The notes: generated from the letters alone by a model not told the origin. A stretch of DNA of 60,730 nucleotides from Brevibacillus panacihumi (GCF_003710985.1 NZ_RHHT01000048.1:1-60730); one strand, 5' to 3'. Shown: positions 17,663-31,575, counted from the first letter of the stretch. Numbers and translations are program-made.

Positions 17663-17932
17663 TTGAGTCAGTCGAATCGTATGGAGATCGTTCTCTACGG
17701 GAGAAAAAACTGCAAGCTGTGCGACGAGGTGGAGGAATCGATACGAATCCTTGGCGCGATCTATCCCTTGGACCTGAAAGTTGTCGACATCGAGTCAGAT
17801 CCCCCGCTGCACGAGGAATTCATGCTGGTGATTCCGGCGGTAGCGATTGATGGAGAAGTGGTGTTTCGCTCCATCACGAACGTCGTAACACTGGCGGAGC
17901 TGGATCAGGAATTTCAGCGCAGGGGAACTTGA
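17663..17932 (+). CDS. Glutaredoxin-like protein
   Basis: An 89-residue thioredoxin-fold protein with a CxxC redox pair at Cys17 and Cys20 (RKNCKLCDEVE) and the cis-proline segment VIPAVAIDGEVVF. It probably reduces disulfides in the cytoplasm. The start is TTG at 17663 behind AAAGAGG, three bases after the rpoN stop; ATG at 17681 would shorten it by six residues. Co-transcribed with rpoN. Confidence 0.88.
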   Translation: MSQSNRMEIVLYGRKNCKLCDEVEESIRILGAIYPLDLKVVDIESDPPLHEEFMLVIPAVAIDGEVVFRSITNVVTLAELDQEFQRRGT

Positions 17933-17947
17933 ACCTTTTTACCAGGT

Positions 17948-17983
17948 GTGCTACATTTGATTTGTAGCACATTTCTTTTTTTT
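17948..17983 (+). terminator. Terminator after the rpoN unit
   Basis: GTGCTACA pairs with TGTAGCAC and is followed by a run of T. It insulates the glycolytic operon. Confidence 0.85.
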
Positions 17984-17991
17984 GCTCGAAG

Positions 17992-18029
17992 TGGGACGTA
18001 ATTTGTATCACCGGGACATTTTAAGTCCC
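17992..18029 (+). promoter_or_regulatory. CggR operator, two 20-bp-spaced repeats
   Basis: TGGGAC-N6-TGTATC begins at 17992 and CGGGAC-N6-AGTCCC at 18012, exactly 20 bp apart. The B. subtilis CggR operator is CGGGACN6TGTC repeated with the same 20-bp period. The tandem lies 31 bases upstream of cggR, as expected for autorepression relieved by fructose-1,6-bisphosphate. Confidence 0.8.
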
Positions 18030-18059
18030 GATCAAGACGATTTTACCATATGAGGAAGA

Positions 18060-19091
18060 ATGTACATGCGCCGTCTAGTGGAGTTGCAACAAAAGCTGTT
18101 GCCAGACCTGGTCCAGGTACTGCGGGAGCGATACATGCTGCTTCGTTCCATCGATCATTTGCAGCCCATCGGCAGACGTGGCCTCGCGCAGGCGATGGGG
18201 ACCACAGAACGCATCCTGCGCGCAGAAGTAGAGCTGTTAAAAGACTCGGGACTTCTGCATGTGTCTGCAGCCGGCATGAATTTAAGCGTGGAGGGACAGC
18301 AGGTTCTGGACGAAATGGAGCCTTTGGTCGGGGAGTTGTTCGGACTGACCGATTTGGCGGAGCAGCTGCAGCGGCTCCTGGGGATTCCGGAAGTGATCGT
18401 GGTTCAGGGCAATGCCGACCAGTCCCCTTGGGTCAAGGAAGAACTGGGGAGAGTAGCAGCGCGAGTCCTCAAGCAGATCGTCCAGGAAAACGACATCGTA
18501 GCGGTCACCGGCGGATCATCCGTCGCCAGTCTGGCCCATCACCTGTCCGCTGCGCCCGTATTCAAAACGGTCCAGTTCGTTCCGGCGCGCGGCGGTTTGT
18601 CCGAGCGGGCCGAGCTGCAAGCCAATACCTTGGCTTCGCAGATGGCAGCCAGAACGGGGGCCAGCTATCATCTCCTGCATGTGCCCGACCGCTTGCAGCC
18701 AGAGGCGTTGCAGACCTTGAAGAAGGAGCAGCAGGTGCAAGAAGTGCTGAATCTGCTTCGTCAGGCCCGCATCGTCCTGCACGGGATCGGGGACGCCATC
18801 TCGATGGCAAAGAGGCGGAACCACTCCGAGGCGGAGATTGCGGAGTTGCAGGAAAAAGGGGCAGTCTCCGAGGCGTTCGGCTACTACTTTAATGAAGCCG
18901 GCGAGACGGTCCATCACATGCCGACGATCGGGCTGCAGCTCGAAGATGTGAAAAAAGCAGAGAGCGTCCTCTCGATTGCAGGGGGAGAAAGCAAGGCAAA
19001 AGCGATCCTTTCCTTTGCCAAACAGTCGTGTCAGAATGTACTTGTAACGGATGAAGGAGCTGCCAGGTCCTTATTGTCCGCACGACTGTAA
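18060..19091 (+). CDS. cggR: Central glycolytic genes repressor
   Basis: A 343-residue SorC/DeoR-type repressor. The N-terminal winged helix (IGRRGLAQAMGTTERILRAE, about 37-57) reads the operator. The C-terminal sugar-phosphate domain (DQSPWVKEELGRVAA, VAVTGGSSVASLA) binds fructose-1,6-bisphosphate in the family. ATG codons at 18060 and 18066 are both possible after GAGGAA. It is first gene of the glycolytic operon and has its operator directly upstream. Unlike the usual arrangement it is not followed at once by gapA. Confidence 0.96.
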   Translation: MYMRRLVELQQKLLPDLVQVLRERYMLLRSIDHLQPIGRRGLAQAMGTTERILRAEVELLKDSGLLHVSAAGMNLSVEGQQVLDEMEPLVGELFGLTDLAEQLQRLLGIPEVIVVQGNADQSPWVKEELGRVAARVLKQIVQENDIVAVTGGSSVASLAHHLSAAPVFKTVQFVPARGGLSERAELQANTLASQMAARTGASYHLLHVPDRLQPEALQTLKKEQQVQEVLNLLRQARIVLHGIGDAISMAKRRNHSEAEIAELQEKGAVSEAFGYYFNEAGETVHHMPTIGLQLEDVKKAESVLSIAGGESKAKAILSFAKQSCQNVLVTDEGAARSLLSARL

Positions 19092-19111
19092 CCGGAAGGA
19101 CGTTGGTTGGC

Positions 19112-21501
<2,390 letters not shown>

Positions 21502-21523
21502 AAAGTAAAATAGATTTGTTTGG

Positions 21524-21551
21524 AAAAAAGGGAGAGAGATCTCCCTTTTCC
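21524..21551 (+). terminator. Hairpin between gapA and pgk
   Basis: AAAAGGGAG pairs with CTCCCTTTT. It may be a partial terminator or an mRNA-stabilising 3' end that lets gapA be expressed above the downstream genes, as is known for the B. subtilis operon. Confidence 0.6.
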
Positions 21552-21598
21552 CATATGGATTTTACGAAGAATAAGCCACTGATTTGGGAGGATCGTTC

Positions 21599-22783
21599 AT
21601 GAATAAGAAATCTATCCGCGATGTTGAGCTGGCGGGGAAGCGCGTGTTTTGCCGTGTCGACTTCAATGTTCCGATGCAGGACGGTGTGATTACCGATGAT
21701 ACGCGGATTCGGGCTGCCGTCCCGACCATTCGCTACATGGCAGACGCCGGGGCCAAGGTGATTTTGGCGAGTCATTTTGGCCGTCCCAAAGGCCAGGTCG
21801 TAGAAGAGATGCGCCTCACTCCAGTTGCCGCTCATCTGTCTGCTCTGCTCGGCAAAGAAGTGACCAAGCTGGGGGACTCGGTGGGGGAAGAAGTGAAGGC
21901 GGCGGTAGCAGGGATGAAGAATGGAGACGTCCTCTTGCTGGAGAATGTCCGTTTTCACCCTGGCGAAGAGAAGAATGATCCAGAGCTTGCGAAAAGCTTC
22001 GCTGAGCTGGCGGATCTGTTCGTCAACGATGCGTTTGGCACAGCCCATCGCGCGCATGCGTCTACAGCAGGCATCGCTCAGTACATACCTGCTGTAAGCG
22101 GACTTTTGATGGAAAAGGAGATCCGCTTCATGGGCGGGGCGCTCTCGAATCCCGAACGGCCTTTCACAGCCATCGTCGGAGGGGCCAAGGTGAAGGACAA
22201 GATCGCCGTGATCGAAAATCTGCTGACGAAAGTGGATCACCTGATCATCGGCGGCGGGATGGCGAATACCTTCCTGAAAGCGCAGGGCTATGCGATAGGG
22301 GCATCGCTGTGCGAGGATGACAAGCTGGATCTGGCTCGTTCCTTGATGGAACAGGCGAAGGAACGCGGTGTAAACCTGATGATGCCGATCGATGTCGTCG
22401 TCGCGGATCGCTTCGCGGCGGATGCGGAGAAAAAGACGGTCGCGATCGATGCGATTCCAGAGGGCTGGATGGCGCTCGATATCGGACCGAAGACCGTAGA
22501 AGCCTACCACCGCGTCATTGTCGAGTCCAAAACCGTGGTGTGGAATGGTCCAATGGGCGTATTCGAGATGGACGCCTTTGCGCAAGGGACAATCGGGGTG
22601 GCACGCGCCATGAAAGAATGCTCGGGGACGACGATCATCGGAGGCGGCGATTCCGTAGCTGCAGTGGAGAAGGCAGGAGTCGCAGAAGAGATGACGCATA
22701 TCTCGACAGGCGGCGGCGCTTCGCTGGAATTTATGGAAGGCAAGGAACTGCCGGGAGTGACCGTTCTGTCAGATAACAACTAG
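21599..22783 (+). CDS. pgk: Phosphoglycerate kinase
   Basis: A 394-residue glycolytic kinase transferring phosphate from 1,3-bisphosphoglycerate to [22 protein letters not shown], the hinge-region GGAKVKDKI, and the nucleotide segment WNGPMGVFE and GGGDS are all visible. The ATG at 21599 is preceded by GGGAGGA; an upstream in-frame codon at 21584 is not. Confidence 0.98.
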   Translation: MNKKSIRDVELAGKRVFCRVDFNVPMQDGVITDDTRIRAAVPTIRYMADAGAKVILASHFGRPKGQVVEEMRLTPVAAHLSALLGKEVTKLGDSVGEEVKAAVAGMKNGDVLLLENVRFHPGEEKNDPELAKSFAELADLFVNDAFGTAHRAHASTAGIAQYIPAVSGLLMEKEIRFMGGALSNPERPFTAIVGGAKVKDKIAVIENLLTKVDHLIIGGGMANTFLKAQGYAIGASLCEDDKLDLARSLMEQAKERGVNLMMPIDVVVADRFAADAEKKTVAIDAIPEGWMALDIGPKTVEAYHRVIVESKTVVWNGPMGVFEMDAFAQGTIGVARAMKECSGTTIIGGGDSVAAVEKAGVAEEMTHISTGGGASLEFMEGKELPGVTVLSDNN

Positions 22784-22795
22784 GGGGGAATCAAG

Positions 22796-23554
22796 GTGAG
22801 AACGCCTATTATCGCGGGAAACTGGAAGATGTTCAAGACCATTGCCGAAGCGAAGCAATTCGCGGAGGAAGCCAAAGCGGGAAGCGACATTGCGGGTGTG
22901 CAAAAGGTGATTTGTGCCCCTTATACAGCCCTGTCTGCTCTGGCAGAAGCGCTTCAGAGCAGCGGTCTGGCGCTTGGCGCACAGAACATGCATTTTGAAG
23001 AGCAGGGAGCCTTTACCGGGGAGATCAGCCCGTCCATGCTCAAGGAGATCGGCGTTGAATACGTAATCATCGGTCATTCCGAGCGTCGTCAATACTTCAA
23101 TGAGACAGACGAGACCGTGAATAAAAAAGTGCTGGCGGCCCTCAAGCACGGCTTGGTGCCGATCATTTGCGTCGGGGAAAGCCTGGAGCAGCGCGAGGCT
23201 GGCGAGACTGCCAAGGTCGTGCGCACGCAGACAGAGGCGGCATTGGCAGGGCTGGAAGCGGCACAGGTGGCTGATGTGGTCATTGCCTATGAACCAATCT
23301 GGGCGATTGGCACTGGCAAATCTTCCAGCGCACAGGAGGCGAACGAGACAATCGCAGTGATTCGCCAGGTGATCGCAGAGCGCTTTGGACAAGATGCCGG
23401 TGCGCGTGTACGCATCCAGTACGGCGGCAGTGTGAAGCCGGAGAATATCGCCAGCTATCTGTCGCAGCCGGATATCGATGGAGCGTTGGTCGGGGGAGCC
23501 AGTCTGGACGCGGCAAGCTACCTTCAACTCGTCAAGGGATCACTGCAAGAATAG
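22796..23554 (+). CDS. tpiA: Triosephosphate isomerase
   Basis: A 252-residue TIM-barrel enzyme interconverting dihydroxyacetone phosphate and glyceraldehyde-3-phosphate. Catalytic residues are Lys11 (NWKM), His94 (IIGHSERR) and Glu166 (AYEPIWAIG); the phosphate loop QYGGSV is near the end. It begins with GTG eight bases after GGGGGG, and lies 12 bases after pgk. Confidence 0.98.
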   Translation: MRTPIIAGNWKMFKTIAEAKQFAEEAKAGSDIAGVQKVICAPYTALSALAEALQSSGLALGAQNMHFEEQGAFTGEISPSMLKEIGVEYVIIGHSERRQYFNETDETVNKKVLAALKHGLVPIICVGESLEQREAGETAKVVRTQTEAALAGLEAAQVADVVIAYEPIWAIGTGKSSSAQEANETIAVIRQVIAERFGQDAGARVRIQYGGSVKPENIASYLSQPDIDGALVGGASLDAASYLQLVKGSLQE

Positions 23555-23567
23555 GGAGGGAAGTCAG

Positions 23568-25109
23568 ATGGCACATCGGCCCAAACCGGTCGCTTTGCTG
23601 ATTTTGGACGGTTTTGCGCTGCGTGACGAAACCTACGGCAATGCTGTCGCACAGGCAAAAAAACCGAATTTTGATCGTTACTGGAATACCTATCCGCACG
23701 CCACCCTGCAGGCGAGCGGACTTGCTGTCGGCCTGCCGGAGGGACAGATGGGCAACTCCGAAGTCGGCCATCTGAATATTGGTGCCGGACGCGTCGTCTA
23801 CCAGGATCTGACGCGCATCACCAAATCGATTGCAGAAGGCGATTTTTACAACAACGAGACCCTGGTCGCAGCGTTCAACCACGCGCGTGAAAACGGTACG
23901 AAGGTTCATCTCTTCGGCCTGCTGTCGGACGGCGGAGTACACAGCCATATCCAGCATTTGTACGCAATCCTGGAGCTGGCGAAGCGGCAGAACTTCGACC
24001 GCGTCTACATCCACGCTTTTCTGGACGGACGGGATGTCTCGCCTGACAGCGCAGTGGACTACATCGAGCAGCTGCAGGCCAAGATCGCAGAGATCGGCGT
24101 CGGCAAAATCGCGACAGTCCAGGGACGCTACTATGCGATGGACCGCGACAAGCGCTGGGAGCGGGTAGAAAAGGCGTACAGGGCGATGGCCTACGGTGAC
24201 GGCCCTTCCTATACGGATCCGCTCCAAGCTGTGAAGGAATCGTATGAAAAGTCGATCATGGACGAATTCGTCATGCCGACGGTCATCACAGACGAGCAGG
24301 GCAAGCCTGTTACCACGATTCAGGACAAGGACGCAATCATCTTTTTCAACTTCCGTCCCGACCGGGCGATCCAGACCTCGCAAGCCTTTACGAACGATGA
24401 TTTTCGCGCCTTTGACCGCGGCGAGAACCGCCCGCGCGACTTGCATTTTGTCTGCCTGACGCATTTCTCGGAATCGGTAGACGGCTATGTCGCCTACAAG
24501 CCTTCCAATCTGGACAATACCCTGGGAGAAGTGCTTTCCCAGAACGGCTTGAAGCAGCTTCGCATCGCAGAGACGGAGAAATACCCGCACGTGACGTTCT
24601 TTTTCAGCGGCGGACGCGAGCAGGAGTTCCCGGGCGAGACTCGTATCCTGATTCCGTCTCCGAAGGTTGCGACGTACGATTTGAAACCCGAGATGAGTGC
24701 GCTGGAGCTGACGGATGCAGTGGTGAAGGAGATCGAGGCGGAGAACTTCGACGCGATCATCCTGAACTTCGCCAACTGTGACATGGTCGGGCACTCTGGC
24801 ATGATGGAGCCGACGATCAAGGCGGTCGAGACAGTCGATGCCTGCCTCGGAAGAGTAGTCGATGCCATTCTCGCCAAGGGCGGTGCCGCCATCATCACAG
24901 CAGACCACGGCAATGCCGACCTGATGCTCGATGAAGCAGGACGCCCGATCACGTCCCACAGCACCTATCCGGTCCCAGTGATCGTGACGAAGGAAGGCGC
25001 AGAGCTGAGAACGGACGGAATCCTGGCAGATCTTTCGCCGACCTTGCTCGATCTGCTGCAGGTCCAACAACCTGCAGAGATGACAGGAAAATCCTTGCTT
25101 GCAAAATAG
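23568..25109 (+). CDS. gpmI: Phosphoglycerate mutase, cofactor-independent
   Basis: A 513-residue Mn-dependent mutase of the alkaline phosphatase superfamily. The metal ligand Asp14 (LILDG) and catalytic Ser64 ([11 protein letters not shown]) are present, with the second metal cluster in [10 protein letters not shown] and TADHGNAD. The ATG at 23568 follows GGGAGGG; a longer reading frame extends upstream into tpiA but has no site. The Mn-dependent enzyme type is typical of spore formers. Confidence 0.98.
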   Translation: MAHRPKPVALLILDGFALRDETYGNAVAQAKKPNFDRYWNTYPHATLQASGLAVGLPEGQMGNSEVGHLNIGAGRVVYQDLTRITKSIAEGDFYNNETLVAAFNHARENGTKVHLFGLLSDGGVHSHIQHLYAILELAKRQNFDRVYIHAFLDGRDVSPDSAVDYIEQLQAKIAEIGVGKIATVQGRYYAMDRDKRWERVEKAYRAMAYGDGPSYTDPLQAVKESYEKSIMDEFVMPTVITDEQGKPVTTIQDKDAIIFFNFRPDRAIQTSQAFTNDDFRAFDRGENRPRDLHFVCLTHFSESVDGYVAYKPSNLDNTLGEVLSQNGLKQLRIAETEKYPHVTFFFSGGREQEFPGETRILIPSPKVATYDLKPEMSALELTDAVVKEIEAENFDAIILNFANCDMVGHSGMMEPTIKAVETVDACLGRVVDAILAKGGAAIITADHGNADLMLDEAGRPITSHSTYPVPVIVTKEGAELRTDGILADLSPTLLDLLQVQQPAEMTGKSLLAK

Positions 25110-25177
25110 TCCTGGGTATCACAAACTGTAGAAGGATAGACAGCTTACTACGAGTTTCATGTAAAGGAGATGGATGA

Positions 25178-26467
<1,290 letters not shown>

Positions 26468-26485
26468 ATCGAGGCTGGAAACGAA

Positions 26486-26535
26486 AAAGGACTGTATTCA
26501 CACAGCAGAAGCTGCGGAATACGGTCCTTTTTTTG
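26486..26535 (+). terminator. Terminator of the glycolytic operon
   Basis: AAAGGACTGTATTC pairs with GAATACGGTCCTTT (one G-T) and seven T follow. Strong intrinsic terminator after eno. Confidence 0.9.
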
Positions 26536-26540
26536 GGTGC

Positions 26541-26708
26541 TTAAAAGGGCGTGTTGCTGTCTTGATGATACATTTGGCTTTGATGGGCGTAGATTTCGCC
26601 GCTGTAGTTTTTGATCGCATGTGCGTCTCTGCTTTTCAGACTTAGCAAGCCGGTCAGGCCCCAACCAGCCCCGACAACGGCAGCGACAATACCGAGGATG
26701 TACCACAT
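26541..26708 (-). CDS. Small membrane protein, hypothetical
   Basis: A 55-residue protein with one N-terminal hydrophobic helix (residues 2-23, Gly-rich) and a polar tail with several His, Gln and Tyr, ending SNTPF. GGGAGGG lies six bases before the ATG. I do not recognise the family. The gene ends next to the eno terminator and is convergent with eno. Confidence 0.6.
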   Translation of the reverse strand: MWYILGIVAAVVGAGWGLTGLLSLKSRDAHAIKNYSGEIYAHQSQMYHQDSNTPF

Positions 26709-26768
26709 GGAAATCCCTCCCCGAACTGGTATAGCTCCAGTATACCAAATTTTCCCTGGTTTGGTGTA

Positions 26769-27113
26769 TCAAAAGTTCTTCCAGGTAAAGTCTATGCTGA
26801 GATGCCCGATCGGTCTTTCCTTGAAAATCAGCTTTTCTTTTGTGGCCAATTCCGGCTTGCGAAAACAAACCAGGTCTTGATGGTACCCAAAGGCTTGGCA
26901 CACTTCGGGGCGAACGCTATGTATGCCGCAGCGGTCTTGATTGATGTCGTAAAAGATGCAGGTGCCGAACAAACGCGGCTGGTTCTCCAGCTCGACGCGG
27001 ATTTTTCGCGGCATCGTCTTGATTTTTTTCTGGATTTTCTTTAATTCTTTCTCTGTGACCGGGACTGGTCCGCAGCACAAGCCTTTGCACCCGTGGCAAG
27101 GTAATGTCTCCAT
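26769..27113 (-). CDS. YkgJ-type cysteine-cluster protein
   Basis: A 114-residue protein with CHGCKGLCCGP near the N-terminus and RCGIHSVRPEVCQAFG in the second half. This Cys spacing is that of the YkgJ/UPF0153 family, thought to bind zinc or an iron-sulfur cluster; the function is not established. The ATG at 27113 gives the usual family start, though AGGAG is 14 bases away; a longer frame reaches a TTG at 27167 without a site. Not obviously in an operon. Confidence 0.8.
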   Translation of the reverse strand: METLPCHGCKGLCCGPVPVTEKELKKIQKKIKTMPRKIRVELENQPRLFGTCIFYDINQDRCGIHSVRPEVCQAFGYHQDLVCFRKPELATKEKLIFKERPIGHLSIDFTWKNF

Positions 27114-27330
27114 GTGCCGTGTCTCAACTCCTCTCAAGATTCTTTGAAGAAGACTGATTATTTTCAAAGAATATTATGAAAGGTATAAGATAAAATGTAA
27201 ATACTCGTAATTTTTTACAATAACACAAAAATAATTATTTGTCAATTATTTTGTGGAGAAGAATGGGAAGCGCGCAGGGATCTCTTCCTGGCGCCGCAGA
27301 TGGTGGGATTTACGATGCACTAGCGGAGGT

Positions 27331-27369
27331 AAAAAAGAAACGCGGACATATCAACATATGCCCGCGTTT
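27331..27369 (-). terminator. Terminator of the fecE-type unit
   Basis: AAACGCGG pairs with CCGCGTTT around an inner ATAT stem; on the minus strand it ends in a T-rich run. The 260 bases between 27114 and 27376 hold otherwise only AT-rich spacer. Confidence 0.75.
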
Positions 27370-27376
27370 GTTTGAC

Positions 27377-28216
27377 TTACACCATCACCGGTTCTTTGGC
27401 GGCTTCCTGTTTGTTCGCCACTGCGGCAGCCAGACGGCTTTTGCTGTAGGGGATGCACATCGGAGTGCCGTACAGTGGATCGCTAGTAATCTCGCATTCC
27501 ATCTGGAAAACCTGACGGACCAACTCCTGTGTCATGACGTCCTCCGGCGCTCCTTCCGCTACGACCGTCTGATTGTGGACGGCGACGATGTGATGCGCAT
27601 AACGGCAAGCTAGATTGAGATCGTGCAGAACCATGACGATGGTGCGCTGCTCGGTCTCGTTCAATTCAAACAGCAGATCGAGAATCTCAATCTGGTGCGA
27701 CATGTCCAGATAGGTCGTAGGCTCATCCAGGAGGATCGTCTCGGTGCCTTGCGCCAGTGTCATGGCGATCCAGGCGCGTTGGCGCTGGCCGCCGGAGAGA
27801 GAGTCTACAGCCCTGTTTGCCAGGCTGGTGAGCTGGGTTGCCTCCAGTGCCCGATTGACCATCTTCTCGTCCTCCTCGGACCATTGCTGCAGCCAGGTCT
27901 GGTAGGGGTAACGTCCCTGTTTGACCAATTGCAGGACAGAGAGACCTTCGGGGGCCGTGGGACCTTGCGGCAGGATGGCGAGCCGCTTCGCTACCTCTTT
28001 GGTCGAGCGCTTGGCGATGGCTTCTCCGTCGAGCAGTATCGCTCCTCCCTTGGGCTTCAAGAGACGTGCGAGAGAGCGCAGGAGGGTAGATTTGCCGCAG
28101 CCGTTGCTGCCGATCAAAACGGTAATTTTCCCGCGTGGAATGGTTAAGTCAAGCCCTTCGATAATGTTGCGCTCCCCGTACGACAAGGTGAGCTGACGTG
28201 TCTCCAATGCATGCAT
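27377..28216 (-). CDS. Iron-siderophore ABC transporter ATP-binding protein
   Basis: A 279-residue ABC ATPase of FecE/FhuC type. Walker [10 protein letters not shown] is at residues 36-44, the signature SLSGGQRQR follows, Walker B is [12 protein letters not shown], and the H-loop is VLHDLNLA. The C-terminal 30 residues are an Ala/Lys-rich extension. It is the last gene of a three-gene minus-strand unit with two permeases. It is the only FecE-type ATPase here although there are two permease pairs, so it may serve both, like the shared ATPase YusV of B. subtilis. Confidence 0.94.
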   Translation of the reverse strand: MHALETRQLTLSYGERNIIEGLDLTIPRGKITVLIGSNGCGKSTLLRSLARLLKPKGGAILLDGEAIAKRSTKEVAKRLAILPQGPTAPEGLSVLQLVKQGRYPYQTWLQQWSEEDEKMVNRALEATQLTSLANRAVDSLSGGQRQRAWIAMTLAQGTETILLDEPTTYLDMSHQIEILDLLFELNETEQRTIVMVLHDLNLACRYAHHIVAVHNQTVVAEGAPEDVMTQELVRQVFQMECEITSDPLYGTPMCIPYSKSRLAAAVANKQEAAKEPVMV

Positions 28217-28236
28217 GGTATTCCGACCCCTTTCTG

Positions 28237-29274
28237 TCAGTGATTGCGGTTTTTATAGAGCAGATAGATAAAGAATGGCGCTCCCACAGCTGAAGTAAAG
28301 ACACCGACCGGCACATCGAGCGGTGAAAAAGCCATGCGGGCGATCAAGTCGGCAATGAGTACGATCAGCGAGCCGATCAGAGCGGAGAGAGGCAGTGCTC
28401 CGCCGAAGGAAGGCCCGATCAGCTGCTTGGCGATATGCGGTGCCAGGAGGGCGACGAAGCTGATGTCCCCGCCGACGGAGACAGCCGTGCCGACCAATGC
28501 CGCACAGATCATCAGGAGAAGGAAGCGATCCAGCTGCAAGCGGCTGCCTACGCTAGTGGCGATCTCGTCGCCAAGCTGCTGAATGTTTACCCTTCTGGCC
28601 AGCAAGGCAGCCAAGGCGATCAGTACGACTATCCAGGGCAGAATCATTTGGACGTCATCCCAGGATACACCGTAAATGCTTCCTGTCAGCCAAAGCAAAG
28701 CTTTATTTTGCAGCAAAAACGGGCTGAACATGATCAATAGCGTCACGAGGGCGCCCGACGCGATCTTGATGCCGACGCCGATCATCACCAGGCGAAGGGG
28801 AGTAACTCCTTTTTTCCAGGCGAGGGCATACAGCAGCAAGGTCGTCAGCGTAGCTCCGAGAAAAGCAATGGGCGGGAGCCAGCGGATACTGGCTGTCTCG
28901 AACAGCAACAGGAAGCCCACCGCCGCGACGGAGGCACCGCCTGATACGCCCAAAATGTCCGGAGATGCCAGCGGGTTGCGGACGATTCCCTGCATGATCG
29001 CACCTGCGGAGGCGAGCGCCGCCCCTACGAGAACCGCAATGATGATGCGCGGCATCCGGAACTGCTGGACGATCAGCTCGTGTTGCTCAGAGCCGATGCC
29101 GAGCAGGACTTTTACCACGTCAAGCGGCGAGATTTTCATTTCGCCCATCCCGAGGCTGATAATCATCATCAGGACGGTCAGGAACAATGCCAGCAGGGTG
29201 ACCCACAGCGCTTTTTTATGTAGCTGAAAGGACGAGAAGCGCTTGCCGAGGCGAAGAGGCAGATATTCTTTCAC
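28237..29274 (-). CDS. FecCD-family permease (second region)
   Basis: A 345-residue membrane protein with a positively charged cytoplasmic start and about ten helices; [36 protein letters not shown] and [18 protein letters not shown] are the family signatures. The ATG overlaps the stop of the upstream permease by four bases (ATGA), so translation is coupled. Confidence 0.94.
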   Translation of the reverse strand: MKEYLPLRLGKRFSSFQLHKKALWVTLLALFLTVLMMIISLGMGEMKISPLDVVKVLLGIGSEQHELIVQQFRMPRIIIAVLVGAALASAGAIMQGIVRNPLASPDILGVSGGASVAAVGFLLLFETASIRWLPPIAFLGATLTTLLLYALAWKKGVTPLRLVMIGVGIKIASGALVTLLIMFSPFLLQNKALLWLTGSIYGVSWDDVQMILPWIVVLIALAALLARRVNIQQLGDEIATSVGSRLQLDRFLLLMICAALVGTAVSVGGDISFVALLAPHIAKQLIGPSFGGALPLSALIGSLIVLIADLIARMAFSPLDVPVGVFTSAVGAPFFIYLLYKNRNH

Positions 29275-30281
29275 TTTTCATCCAGCCCCTTTCGTGCCAC
29301 ATAGATGAAGAACGGGATGCCAATCAGGGCCGTCATGACGCCAATCGGCACTTCCGCAGGCATGGCGACGAAGCGGGCGGCGATATCGGCGGCCAACAGC
29401 AGGACCGAGCCAAACATTCCGCTGTACAGCAAGACCCAGCGCGTGTCGATTCCAACAAAAAAACGTGCCAGATGCGGCGTGACCAACCCGACGAAGCCGA
29501 TCGGTCCGGCCACCGCGACGGCAGAGCCTGAGAGCAGGACGAGGACCAGTCCTGTCATGATTTTGACCAGCAAGGTGCGCTGCCCCAGTCCTTTGGCGAC
29601 ATCCTCTCCCATCAAGAGGGTTTGGATCGGCCGTGCCAAGAGAAAGGCCAGAATCCACGCGACCAGCATATAAGGGAATACCGTTTCCAGGTACTCCAGC
29701 TTCCTGCCGCCGACGGAACCAGCCAGCCAAAAGAGCACCTCGTCAGCAGCTTTTTCGTTGAGCACCATCATGCCGTGGCGAATCGATGCGGACAGCGCAG
29801 TAATCGCAGCCCCGGCCAGAATCAGCTTGACGGGGGATAAGCCGTCCCGGCCCAGCGAGCCGAGCAGGTAGACGACGATGCCCGCCGCAGCAGATCCAAT
29901 GAAGGCAATCCAGGTAAACTGGGTCAAGGAGCTGATCCCGATGAACGTCACGGCGAAGACAACGAACAGCGCGGCACCAGCGTTTAGCCCGAATAGTTCA
30001 ACATCAGCTACGGGATTGCGCGTCAGAGATTGCAGCAAGGTGCCGGCCAGGCCGAGACAAAACCCGACGCTCAACGCGTTCAAAACTCGTGGGACGCGCA
30101 CTTCCTTGATGACGATATGTTCATTGGAGCCGTTAAAATGCGTATAAGCATCAATCGCAGTCTGCCAACTGGTGTCGATTACGCCAAAAACCAGGCTGGC
30201 ATAGCAGAGGTAGATGAGCAAAACAAGACAGAGGACAACCCCCAGAATCTTGCGAATGTTACTTGATAGCAATGGATACAT
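29271..30281 (-). CDS. FecCD-family permease (second region, first subunit)
   Basis: A 336-residue membrane protein: VRVPRVLNALSVGFCLGLAG, LLQSLTRNPVADVELFG and GPIGFVGLVTPHLARFFVG are visible. ATG at 30281 follows GAAGGAAG at eight bases; the ATG at 30320 lies further upstream and lacks a site. It is first gene of the minus-strand unit and divergent from binding protein 3; Fur-type sites lie between. Confidence 0.93.
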   Translation of the reverse strand: MYPLLSSNIRKILGVVLCLVLLIYLCYASLVFGVIDTSWQTAIDAYTHFNGSNEHIVIKEVRVPRVLNALSVGFCLGLAGTLLQSLTRNPVADVELFGLNAGAALFVVFAVTFIGISSLTQFTWIAFIGSAAAGIVVYLLGSLGRDGLSPVKLILAGAAITALSASIRHGMMVLNEKAADEVLFWLAGSVGGRKLEYLETVFPYMLVAWILAFLLARPIQTLLMGEDVAKGLGQRTLLVKIMTGLVLVLLSGSAVAVAGPIGFVGLVTPHLARFFVGIDTRWVLLYSGMFGSVLLLAADIAARFVAMPAEVPIGVMTALIGIPFFIYVARKGLDEK

Positions 30282-30371
30282 GTCTGTTACTTCCTTCATT
30301 GTAAGGGAAATGGTGTTCACGAACCGTTGATCCTATCGTCATTGTAAATGGAACGCAGGGAAGGTGTCAAT

Positions 30372-30390
30372 GATGATGAGAGTCATTATC
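30372..30390 (-). promoter_or_regulatory. Fur box for the second permease unit
   Basis: GATGATGAGAGTCATTATC agrees with the Fur consensus at 16 of 19 positions and lies 90 bases from the permease start. Confidence 0.65.
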
Positions 30391-30438
30391 ATTTAATGGT
30401 TGACATCTTTTCACTGAGGTTGTAGGATAATGAATGTA

Positions 30439-30457
30439 ATTGAGTATCATTCTCACT
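30439..30457 (+). promoter_or_regulatory. Fur-like box for binding protein 3
   Basis: AATTGAGTATCATTCTCA resembles overlapping Fur hexamers (TGAGTATCATTCTCA) with lower agreement than the others. It lies about 31 bases upstream of the ATG at 30489. Confidence 0.55.
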
Positions 30458-30488
30458 TTTTGGATGATTCGAAAGGGGTCTTTTCATC

Positions 30489-31508
30489 ATGTTTTCTCGT
30501 ACATATCGCACATTAGGGGGCAAAGCACTCGTAGCCTTTCTTCTGGCAATGGTCATGCTGGTGACGGGTTGCGGCGGCGGGCAGACCGGCGAGCAAAAGC
30601 CTGCGGAATCTCAACCTGCTGCACAAACTCCAAGCAATGAGGCAACTCCGGCTGCTGATCAGTCCTACACCATCAAGCATGCGATGGGAGAAACGACCAT
30701 CAAAGGAACGCCTCAGCGTGTCGTCATGCTTACGACGCAAGGTGTGGAAACCTTGCTTGCACTCGGTGTAAAACCGGTCGGCGCAGTTGGTTCCTTTACC
30801 GATCCGACCACCTTTTACGATTTTGTCAAACCGCAATTGGAAGGCGTGCAGGTAGTAGGATCCGAGTCGCAACCAAACCTGGAAGCGATCGCTGCACTGA
30901 AGCCTGATTTGATTCTCGGCATGAAATTCCGCCAAGAAAAAGTTTACCAACAACTGTCTGCTATCGCGCCTACCGTATTCGTGGAAGAGCCGCGTGGTGA
31001 CTGGAAAGCCAACTTCATGCTGTTTGCAGAAGCCGTCAACAAAAAAGCAGAAGGCGAAAAAGTGCTGGAAGATTGGAATAAGAAGGTAGCCGCATTCAAG
31101 GAAAAAGTGGGCGACAAGCTGAGCACAGAAGTTTCGGTCGTTCGCTTTATGCCGGGCCGCGTGCGCATTTACTACAATGACACGTTCCTGGGAGCGATCA
31201 TGAAGGATCTCGGACTTTCCCGACCAGCTGCTCAGAACCAAGAGAAGTTCGCTGACGAAGTGACCAAAGAGCGCATCCCGGAAATGGATGGAGACATCAT
31301 GTTCTACTTCACCTATGAGACAGGGGATGGGGAAGGGTCCAAGCTGGAGCAAGAATGGACCAATGAATCTCTCTGGAAAAACCTCAACGTGGTGAAAAAC
31401 AACAGAGCATACAAAGTAGATGATACGATCTGGAATACCTCCGGTGGCGTCATCGCGGCCAACAAGGTTGTCGATGAGATGGAAGGGTATATTCTGGGCA
31501 ACAAATAA
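30489..31508 (+). CDS. Iron-siderophore ABC substrate-binding lipoprotein 3
   Basis: A 339-residue lipoprotein with a long basic signal peptide and lipobox VTGC (Cys28), a Gln/Pro/Ala-rich linker, then the FecB-type domain: IKHAMGETTIKGTPQRVVML, GVETLLALGVKPVGAVGSF, SAIAPTVF. It is the third paralogue and is paired divergently with permeases and ATPase at 27377-30281. Confidence 0.93.
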   Translation: MFSRTYRTLGGKALVAFLLAMVMLVTGCGGGQTGEQKPAESQPAAQTPSNEATPAADQSYTIKHAMGETTIKGTPQRVVMLTTQGVETLLALGVKPVGAVGSFTDPTTFYDFVKPQLEGVQVVGSESQPNLEAIAALKPDLILGMKFRQEKVYQQLSAIAPTVFVEEPRGDWKANFMLFAEAVNKKAEGEKVLEDWNKKVAAFKEKVGDKLSTEVSVVRFMPGRVRIYYNDTFLGAIMKDLGLSRPAAQNQEKFADEVTKERIPEMDGDIMFYFTYETGDGEGSKLEQEWTNESLWKNLNVVKNNRAYKVDDTIWNTSGGVIAANKVVDEMEGYILGNK

Positions 31509-31519
31509 CGAGGTATAGA

Positions 31520-31559
31520 AAAAACACTTGGCTTTTCATTGGGCCAAGTGTTTTTTTTT
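31520..31559. terminator. Bidirectional terminator
   Basis: ACACTTGGC pairs with GCCAAGTGT; T-run on the plus side and A-run on the other, between convergent genes. Confidence 0.85.
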
Positions 31560-31575
31560 GTTGCTGAGATGCGAT

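Noticed and set aside
23532..25070. A 512-codon open frame antisense to gpmI
   Set aside because: Antisense shadow of a highly conserved gene; composition (many Arg, His, Val) is artificial.
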